A stretch of 64,000 bases of DNA from Meandrina meandrites (Eukaryota; Cnidaria; Anthozoa; Scleractinia; Meandrinidae): assembly GCA_963693305.1 (NCBI GenBank), contig OY855904.1, positions 46,573,315-46,637,314 of the forward strand, written 5' to 3'. Under the pieces are notes generated by a model that saw only the letters and a program-made list of their open reading frames with translations, searched no databases and was not told the DNA's origin. Position numbers and translations under genes: made by a program. This document shows, piece after piece, positions 55,753 through 64,000 of the stretch (positions within the stretch are counted from its first letter, which is position 1; each line of letters starts with the position of its first letter).

Positions 55753-55874
55753 TATCCTGTATTATAATTCGCAGTGCAGCTAAAACATTGTTGAAAAGTG
55801 TGGAAAGATCGGAAACTTCCAGCAAAAGTTGTAAACAAATGAAGCAGAAGAGGATTCATTTTTTTTCGAATTAA
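55753..55874 (+). pseudogene. Candidate second exon in the palindrome
   Basis: Acceptor TATTTCTTTTAG, then phase-1 SCIIIRSAAKTLLKSVERSE and TSSKSCKQMKQKR, with a stop at 55872. The phase fits the donor at 55640. The same peptide occurs on the opposite arm (56371-56652). Confidence 0.4.
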
Positions 55875-56370
55875 AAAAATCTACCTATTTTTCTTCGTTT
55901 ATTTTCAAGTATGAAAAAATGCAGCATATGTGGAAACGGCTTTATCTAGTTTCGTGTGTCTAGTCTCGATGAAACCGATTCGACTTTGGCTCGCCAAGAT
56001 AGCTACCTTTCGTCTTCAATTTTGGAGCGCTTTGAAAACGCTCTTGTTACAGTAAATTATTCACACTACCCGCATTCTCAAGATTATTTAGCACCTGGAA
56101 ATAAACATGCCACGGTTAAAATTGCGGCTGAGCTTTGTATTCATGCATTTTATTTAGCAATGAATGTGGTATGTGGCGTGCCATGTTCAATTCCAGATGC
56201 TAAATAATCTTGAGAACGCGGCAAGTTTGAATAATTTACTGTTACCCGAGGGTTTTCAAATGGAAGACGCGGAGTAGCTATCTAAGCAAGCAAAATTCGA
56301 CGCATTTCATCGAGACTAGATTCACGAAAGTAGACAAAGCCGTTTGCATATATGCTGTATTTTCTTATAC

Positions 56371-56652
56371 TTAAAAATATAAGAAAAAAAATCCGTAATT
56401 TTTTTTTGATTCTAATTTCCGCACCGTAGACCTCTTCCTCCTCATTTGTTTACAACTTTTGCTAGGAGTTTCCGATCTTTCCATACTTTTCAGCAACGTT
56501 TTAGTTGGCATTAAGCTTTCAAATAATCTATGGGATCTTAGCATAGCTTGAACGTTGTTGTAGCTCCCAATTATACACGAGCATAATATTTTGAAGCGAC
56601 GGTCAACTGTGCAGCAATTTCTACTCAGCCGATTTCGTTGAAACTTGCTCAC
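56371..56652 (-). pseudogene. Opposite-arm copy of the same exon sequence
   Basis: Contains RRFKILCSCIIGSYNNVQAM, LRSHRLFESLMP and TKTLLKSMERSETPSKSCKQ, homologous to the plus-strand exon but longer at its N-terminus. It has no clear splice ends. Family not recognised. Confidence 0.35.
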
Positions 56653-57388
56653 ACTAGAAATTGGATAATTTGAACTTGTTGACTTTGAAAAGAAAAAATC
56701 TATCGTCCTGTTTAGAAAATATTCGGGTTTTTTTTTTCATAAATATATTTTTTCAAAAGCGCTAATATCTCGTGATCGTTTGCCTTGTTTGCTCTTTATT
56801 TTAAAGCTTTATAAAATTTGAACATTTGTTTTTTCGATTGCTAAAAATCAGAAAAATCGGGTGAGGTTTACATGCCCAAAGCTTGATTTAGAAAAGAGCA
56901 CCTCCGTTCCGCAGAAATAGCCGCGGGCCATCTTAACCAAAGTACAATCCAAATGTAAACGAGTCATGGTGAATTATCTTACTGAGAAAACTTCTCTAGA
57001 TTAGTCCTGTGCTTAACTGACAAAATATCCAGGAGATGAATTTAGCACGATACGGAAGCTGCACAGCCTAATGTATAAATAGCGTCCGAACAAAATTTAT
57101 GGTTCACAGAACCACTGATTTATTTTTCGTTCTCAAGTTTAAACACAGAGTCTTTTGCGGCAGATTTACTCGCGAATCACATGATACTAGTCACGCAACT
57201 CCGGCAACATCGACGCGAGAACCCACGCATCCGCGCGTGTCTGCCTGTTCTAAAAATATAAAAATTGTCTCGTATCATAGGGTGCGTGGATGTCGCGCTT
57301 ACGGTCTCCTCCCATTATGGCTCCTGACATGGGCCTATAACCAGGCAAGGGGGCTTATAAACGGGATTTAACGGTATACTGTGAATAA

Positions 57389-57667
57389 TTGTTGCCCTAG
57401 CCTCCTCCGCAGGCAACTCTGCTGCTGAGGGAAAACTAGGGACCAACGAAAGGGAAGTAAGCAAAAAAGACTAGGAACAAACTACGTGAACGAGAAAGAC
57501 TAGAAACGAAACGCGCAAAATAAAATAGAACTCGCGGGACTCCCCGCGGCCTGCAGCCCGTGAACTCGCTTTTGTTTCTAGTCCTTGTTGTACGCCTCCT
57601 TTTCCTTGGTCCCTGGCTAGTCTTCCTTCAAAAGCGTAAATGCTTGCAGAGGAGACTATTGTTACAC
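57389..57667. mobile_element. Foldback MITE
   Basis: The ends ATTGTTGCCCTAGCCTCCTC and its imperfect inverse (GAGGAGACTATTGTTAC) bound it; an inner pair, CTAGGGACCAA and TTGGTCCCTGGCTAG, adds to the fold. Confidence 0.6.
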
Positions 57668-57749
57668 CAGACAACTAAATCAGCCAATTAAACGAACTGC
57701 TGTATTTGGATCCAATGAAAAACTGTGTTGTTTTGCTTCGTACGCGAGA

Positions 57750-59070
57750 TTACTTTACTAAGCAATTAAGCAGAACGGTGGTAGTTAAATATAACCACAG
57801 ACGGTGTAATGTTTCGTCGTGGTCAAAGTAATTGTTGTTGTCGGAGTTCTGCTTGGATTTTTCCCATTGAATTTTGCCGAACTTATTACTGAGAAAATTT
57901 TATTAAAAGACTTAACATTTTGCCGGTATCGACATAAAACATTGACCGAACAGCAAGTTGCGAAAACTCTTAAAACTAACCTGGATTCAGTTAGGTTACT
58001 GTGAGCTCGAGTTGAGTTTCATTTCTCAAATATTTCCGGCTAAAGACTGTCTGTCTAAAAATATATGTGCAGTTAGGTCTTTTGATTTTCACCGTCTACG
58101 CAGCAAAGTACAAACTTTGTGTGCCCTCTGATGTCCAACATTTTTACATTAAACAAGAATTAATCCCTACACTAAATTGCAAAAGTACTTCCACGAGTTT
58201 CACTTTTTTTCTAAGAAAATAAAAGTGCATATTCCTATGAATATTAGTGACGCTTGAACGAAGAGGTCACTCCCGGAATCGATTGACCTCATATTAGCGT
58301 CCATTCTTTGAATTTTCTGGTTTATACAAAAGGTAATACAATCTCAAGTTGTCTAAACGCTTGATACTCGAAATTCAAGAAGGCTACATTAAAAGCTGTA
58401 ATCTTGCTAAACAATTCGATGTGGTATGTATTCAAGATTCTTTTCCTCTGCATTAGGTAGCACAACAACAAGAAACGCTTCAAATACTTTGCCGGACATT
58501 TGGTCCCAAACGTGACTGCAATTAGGCTCCTGGCCCAGCGATATGCTTGCCTAGTTTTTGACGTCTCGTTAATCTCTTTAAATCTTTGTCCGCGTTGCTA
58601 ACGACGGCGGTAAAAATTGCAATCTTCTACACTTGTAACAGGCAATAGATCGATCTCGGTTACTTTCACAAGAAAAACAAATTTGATCTTCAATTAAAAT
58701 TCCGTTGCACCAAAGAAATCAGTTATTTAAAAACAGGATTGAGCTACAACCGAAATTCCGTTATCCAGTAGACAGAGGCGGAAGCAAGCGTTGTGTAAAC
58801 AATGCAGAGCTGTTCGAAACAACTATTATTAGACTCAGTTAAGTCGCCAAAAATTAGCAGGCTTCAAAAACTCACTGCTAACAATACCTCATCAATTTAG
58901 GATCTTTTCCTCACCTTTTCTTTAGTGCAAGCGATGTCCGTAACGAGCTGAGCAGTTTAACCTAGGGACGAAAACATTCCTCGTAAATTGTTTGCGCAAA
59001 ATTGATATAGATTTTCGCATAATTCACTTAATGTGTCAACAAGTCTTCCTATCTGACATTCGATTGGTTC
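57750..59070. repeat. Dispersed repeat block P, copy 2
   Basis: Same order of segments as 45300-47520, shorter because insertions there are absent here. No supported ORF. Confidence 0.65.
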
Positions 59071-59399
59071 AAGGCCAAATGAATTGGATTAAGTACTGGG
59101 CGCAATATGTTTCGCGGCACAGACTGTAGAGGAGAGATTGGACCTAAAAGAATATTATTTCAGAGGTAATCTTTGCCATTGGGCGAACATCCTTTCTCCA
59201 AGCTAGGCCAAGTAAACTGAAAGCTTTTAGCGTCCATACCCCATCGGTAAAGGAAATCGATAGACTCTTCTGAAGACAATTAATAGTGTTCAGTCCCCGC
59301 CGGCTAAGAGAGACAGGTGGCTCTGGAGACGAGAATGTCATCCAACCTCGTGCCCAGTCTCTACGTACTTTGTTCTTTTTGCGTGGCAGCCCGCAGACA

Positions 59400-59513
59400 A
59401 ACAACAACAACAACACTTGCGCTTTATTTGCATGACCATAAAACATTACAGTATTGCAAAAGCATAACAATAATAATAACAATAACAATAATTAAAATAA
59501 AAAGTCATTAAAC
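59400..59513. repeat. AAC/AAT microsatellite at LINE 3' end
   Basis: AACAACAACAACAAC at 59400 and an ATAACAATAATAATAAC tract near 59464. On the minus strand these form the simple-repeat tail of the LINE fragment to the right. Confidence 0.75.
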
Positions 59514-59536
59514 AAAACTAATCAAATAATCAGTGA

Positions 59537-60768
59537 TCAAGAATTTGATAACAATTTGTCTCTCATTTCAAAACAGGACGATATAAACTGCACTAATTGC
59601 ATATTAACATAATAGTCAGTGGAGTTCATTAATTGCACAATCAAGGCTGAAATTGATAACTGCTTGGGATTCGAAATTACATGATCTATTTTACTGAAAA
59701 AGTTGTCTCTAAGTGATGAATATCTTGGGCAATGAAATAGTAAATGGGTTTCATCTTCAACATTATGCCCACAGATAGTGCATAGTCTGTCACTTCTGGG
59801 GATGTCGTTATATCTTCCTGTTTCAATCAGGAGTTTGTGATTACTTATTCTAAGTTTTACAAGTGTCTTTCAATTAGCATTTTTTTCTGGTCAAATCTAA
59901 ATAGGGCGAAGGTGTATAACTGTCTTTAAAATTATTATAAAATTCTAGTTTTTGAGAATTACAAAGGGAATGTTTCCAATAGGCGATATATTTCTTTTTC
60001 ATTTGATCTACAAGGTATGTTATCTTGGTGTCATCTAAAGTGTCATGATTAAAGTTAAAGGAAATGTCATAATAATTGAGCATATTTATAAGATTGGAAT
60101 AGAAACTATTTTTACCATTACCGTGCAAATCTATTGACATTATCAGTGATTGCACGACGAAGGAGTTTTGATCTTTGTTTTGAAGATAACTTATGTACTT
60201 AAGAATTCGTTTATTTATATCAAAGGTTAAAGGGAATCGACCCATTTCAGCCCGGCATGCAATATTAGATGCCTTGTTATTAACTTGTAAGTAACGTTTG
60301 CAAAATTGTAAGTGACTTTTTTCAATTGGTGAAGTGTCCCAAGACTTGAAATCTGATTTAGCAAGACACCCCAGGCTTCACTATTATAAGTCAAAATGGG
60401 AGAAATCATCGTGTCAAAAATTTTGCAAGCAAGAGAGGGTTTTAAACTGCTAAAGTCAACGTGCCGTCTTAAAGCAAAGAGAGCATGAAGAGCCTTTTCT
60501 CTCAAGTGATCCAGCGACAGTGTGAAATTTCCAGATGAAGAAACTCGCGTTCCTAGATAAGTATAATTCTGAACAGTGTCAATCCTTTTTCTTTGTCAAT
60601 ATAAAAGTTACCTTCATATTTTTTCGCGCGTTTTTGAAAAACCATTATTTTACTTTTCTTAGGATTGATCTGTAACATCCACGATGTACCGTACTGGGCT
60701 AATGCATTGAGACAATTTTGCAGCCCTGTTTTTGATCGTGATAGTATAATCAAGTCATCTGCATACAA
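59537..60768 (-). pseudogene. LINE 3' half starting at the YADD box
   Basis: MYADDLIILSRSKTGLQNCL (catalytic box) begins the fragment at 60768. It continues with LQINPKKSKIMVFQKRA, then in other frames ISPILTYNSEAWGVLL, NKRILKYISYLQNKDQNSF and finally SDRLCTICGHNVEDETHLLF, a C-terminal zinc segment, to a stop at 59537. At least three frame changes. The 5' part is missing. The clade was not assigned; it is distinct from the L1/Tx1-like LINE. Confidence 0.82.
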
Positions 60769-60898
60769 AAGAGAGTGACAGACAGTGACAGTCTAAACCG
60801 ACGTTAAAGCCCGTCTGCGAAACGTGTGACCTCACACGTTAGAAAAAATATGACTAGCCAATCAGAATGAATACACAAACCTGTGGGATATCAAAACA

Positions 60899-61561
60899 AT
60901 AGGGACTTTAAGATCCGGGACGCGACGGCTTTAAAATGCGGCCGATAGTAAATTTTCACAGAGGAGGTATGCTACGCATGCTCAGGCCGTTGTCCCGATG
61001 ACATCACGTCGCGACAAGAACGTGAAGTTTGAGGTTTTGGCGTTGCGAAGGAAATTTGCAAAGTAGGCGGCTTTATTTACCGGTAAATGTTTCGAAACAG
61101 TTGTTTTAGATTCCGTTGATGCATATTTTTTTTTAAATACAATTATTTAGCCAGGAATTATTCTTCTAATGTGAAGATATTATTTCGATTTTTTTCAAGC
61201 AAACAACCTGGAAGGCGACCGGTGGAATCATGGTGGAATAAAATTTAAATGATTGACTGGTAATTTACTTTCAAGCTTTGAAATAAAACTATTTCAATGA
61301 AGTTCATCTTCTGCAGTGTTTACGGATTCTGTTGTGGATGTGTTACTTTGAGTCTACTTTGGAATACTCCAACACACCCCATTTTTATAGTTCTTAAATG
61401 AAAAGTATGTATTTATTTTTCTAACTTTTTAAAACGATTCTCGAATCATCCACGTTGTCTTGTTCTCGCTTTAAGCATCTTAATGGTAACATTACCTCGG
61501 TCAGAACAGCGTTCTCGTCGCGTTTAAAAATCCGTTGCGTCTCGGATCATAAAGTCCCTAT
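60899..61561. mobile_element. TIR element, 0.66 kb
   Basis: Left end ATAGGGACTTTAAGATCCGG and right end (inverse) ATAGGGACTTTATGATCCGA, with similarity extending about 40 bases inward. No transposase ORF. No clear target duplication. Confidence 0.75.
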
Positions 61562-62899
61562 TCCCCGGCTGCAACCCACTCTATCAAAATGAGGCCCTGC
61601 TGCAAAAAAAATCATTTGTATGAAACCGAAGTACTTTTGTCAGAAAAGTTTCACCAGGCCTCAGCTTGAAACATGCAGAGACAAAAGGCAACAGGCGCGA
61701 GGCGTACACGCATACAGGCGTCTGAAAATCCACGCACTTGTTCGCACATGCCACGTGCTCTTACTCTCCACGGACGCCTTGGCGAACTGGAATGATCAGC
61801 GGACACTCATCCCAGGCCAATTGCAACTTTTAAGCGTTACGAAAAATAAGAAGATAATTTGGGATCCTTGTGCGCTACTACATGCATATGATGCTTTGTT
61901 GAGCGACAGCCGATGAATTTCCAAGTCTCAATTAAATAACTGCAACGTATAGTGATTTTTACCAGAGTGTCGAAAGTAATTTGCGTCTACTTGGTTTTGC
62001 ATTACTATTCGCACTGCATAAATTATCGACATTGCATATAAGAACTACAAATCATGAATAAATTGACAGTGTTCAAGTGCAACGCCGGAGGGAACATGCC
62101 TGTGCCCTTCTTCTTCATCGGAACTACATCACTAGCCTTCAGACCCTGACTCCAGGATAAGGCTCATCAGACTGAATGTGTATTTACTGATTCAGGTGGC
62201 AAATTTGTACTACTTTTCCTTCGCCGGTTGCTATTTGAATTTAAGCTATGTACTGAATCGTTCGGTCTGAATGCTCATGCGAAGACTTCAGATACAGGTT
62301 TCGTTGGCACCAAGAAGACACGTGGAGCGTCTTATAGTTTTGAACGCGAAGTTTCAGCAGAGAGGTTTTCAGCAACGCCTCAGCAGGGAGCAGTTCGGAT
62401 TCCTAAAGCCTTGGCTTGCCTTCTTCAAGCATAGACGACGCAAGGCGTAAATGCGCTTGGACTTAAATCGAACATGGCGGTGTTTTCCTGAGGTAATATT
62501 TTGTCCAGGTTAATGTGGCTTTGCGTTGGTATAGCTCTGTCAATTTTGTTTTTGCGTGCGACGGAAGGGCAGTGCTGGGTCGGCTAGGCGGCTCTTTTCG
62601 TTCAAATGTCCGTTTTACTGTAATGGTAGTTTTGTAAACGGAGGCGATTTTTTCAGTTATTTTCCACGTGGTTGGGCTATGTAAATTACGTTACGCTACT
62701 GACGGTGAGGTATAATGCCCAAAGGGAGTGGTTCTTTTGTTATTTTTTCCACGTGGTTGGGCTCTAGTGCTTATTCGCTCGACTTCTAGCGCCCTTGCTT
62801 ACCAGAATTGATATTGTGTCACGTTATGCCAAAGGTTGGGCTCCGTACGTATCAGTATTATCTTACGAAGTATTTAAAAGGATTACTTGTCGCGTTTAT
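61562..62899. other. Stretch without a supported gene
   Basis: Short ORFs only (for example 61620-61916). TTTTCCACGTGGTTGGGCT occurs twice (about 62660 and 62748). Nothing else stands out. Confidence 0.4.
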
Positions 62900-64000
62900 G
62901 AAATGTTATGGCCAGCGAGGCATATAATTGCCTGTTTTGTCATGAAGTGATTCACTCAGCGTGTGGTCTGTTTGATGATCGTGACTTTTGAGAATGTTAT
63001 GGCCAGTGAGGCATATAATTGCCTGTTTTGTCATGAAGTGAGTCACTCAGCGTGTGGTCTGTTTGATGATCGTGACTTTTGAGAATGTTATGGCCAGTGA
63101 GGCATATAATTGCCTGTTTTGTCATGAAGTGATTCACTCAGCGTGTGGTCTGTTTGATGATCGTGACTTTTGAGAATGTTATGGCCAGTGAGGCATATAA
63201 TTGCCTGTTTTGTCATGAAGTGATTCACTCAGCGTGTTGTCTGTTTGATGATCGTGACTTCTGAGAATGTTATGGCCAGTGAGGCATATTATTGCCTGTT
63301 TTGTCATGAAGTGATTCACTCAGCGTGTTGTCTGTTTGATGATCGTGACTTTTGAGAATGTTATGGCCAGTGAGGCATATAATTGCCTGTTTTGTCATGA
63401 AGTCATTCACTCAGCGTGTGGTCTGTTTGATGATCGTGACTTTTGAGAATGTTATGGCCAGTGAGGCATATAATTGCCTGTTTTGTCATGAAGTGATTCA
63501 CTCAGCGTGTTGTGTGTTTGATGATCGTGACTTCTGAGAATGTTATGGCCAGTGAGGCATATTATTGCCTGTTTTGTCATGAAGTGATTCACTCAGCGTG
63601 TTGTCTGTTTGATGATCGTGACTTTTGAGAATGTTATGGCCAGTGAGGCATATAATTGCCTGTTTTGTCATGAAGTCATTCACTCAGCGTGTGGTCTGTT
63701 TGATGATCGTGACTTTTGAGAATGTTATGGCCAGTGAGGCATATAATTGCCTGTTTTGTCATGAAGTGATTCACTCAGCGTGTTGTCTGTTTGATGATCG
63801 TGACTTCTGAGAATGTTATGGCCAGTGAGGCATATTATTGCCTGTTTTGTCATGAAGTGATTCACTCAGCGTGTTGTCTGTTTGATGATCGTGACTTTTG
63901 AGAATGTTATGGCCAGTGAGGCATATAATTGCCTGTTTTGTCATGAAGTCATTCACTCAGCGTGTGGTCTGTTTGATGATCGTGACTTTTGAGAATGTTA
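62900..64000. repeat. 91-bp satellite with 273-bp higher-order repeat
   Basis: Twelve full monomers start at about 62900, 62991, 63082 and so on every 91 bases, and the array runs off the window. From the fourth monomer, three variants alternate in fixed order: A (CTTCTG end), B (ATATTATTG), C (AAGTCATTC with GTGTGGTC). 273 bases is 91 codons, so a frame repeats exactly per trimer. Each monomer can read MASEAYNCLFCHEVIHSACC in one frame. Confidence 0.95.

Larger units (their letters stand above)
55110..57334. repeat. 2.2-kb degenerate palindrome
   Basis: Outer arms 55110-55200 and 57246-57334 (ATGGGCC...AGGAGCCATAATGG) and inner arms 55780-56112 and 56182-56504 are inverted copies around one centre near 56150-56220. 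Similarity is clearly imperfect, by eye about three quarters. Sequence between inner and outer arms is not shared. Exon-like frames occur on both arms in opposite orientation. Confidence 0.75.

Noticed and set aside
62900..64000. CRISPR-like array or a repeat protein gene
   Set aside because: The monomers are contiguous with no unique spacers, and the frame is interrupted by a stop in each monomer.

Overview
The window looks like animal nuclear DNA, most likely an anthozoan cnidarian such as a stony coral. This is an inference from GT-AG introns, a tRNA-derived SINE, several retrotransposon classes, many TTAA/TIR foldback elements and an exon resembling the TRADD N-terminal-like domain that is expanded in cnidarian immune proteins. 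Nothing is bacterial: there are no operons, ribosome sites or CRISPR. Most of the sequence is repeats and transposons, many of them broken.

Layout. 1-2.89 kb: a compound direct and inverted repeat carrying broken pieces of an integrase-type ORF. 2.89-8.57 kb (minus): a decayed BEL/Pao LTR retrotransposon with gag, protease, RT, RNase H and integrase, an intact 194-bp 5' LTR and a truncated 3' LTR. 9.7-12 kb (minus): downstream exons of a host gene, one encoding a TRADD-N-like domain. 12.2-13.7 kb: a SINE, a TTAA MITE and a Penelope-like fragment with a GIY-YIG domain. 14-43 kb: three tandem copies (10.4, 11.2 and 6.6 kb) of one segment; two contain an L1/Tx1-like LINE flanked by about 450-bp direct repeats. 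43.34-43.40 kb (minus): a start-codon exon. 43.6-62.9 kb: mainly repeats, including foldbacks, a 6.3-kb TTAA-bounded inverted-repeat element, a 2.2-kb degenerate palindrome with exon-like sequence, a LINE 3' end and a 0.66-kb TIR element. 62.9-64 kb: a 91-bp satellite organised as a 273-bp trimer.

Main result. Reading the minus strand from 43.4 kb down to 10 kb, the pieces fit one gene: an ATG exon ending in phase 1, an array of 51-bp phase-1 mini-exons each encoding a 17-residue D-Q-rich repeat, then three phase-1 exons including the TRADD-N-like domain. The 11-kb duplication lies inside this gene and multiplied the mini-exons. There are fifteen 51-bp copies, ten with both canonical splice sites, plus three diverged relatives. 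Every exon junction is phase-compatible, so any number of repeats could be spliced in or skipped without breaking the frame. The model rests on splice signals and phase only; no transcript evidence was available.
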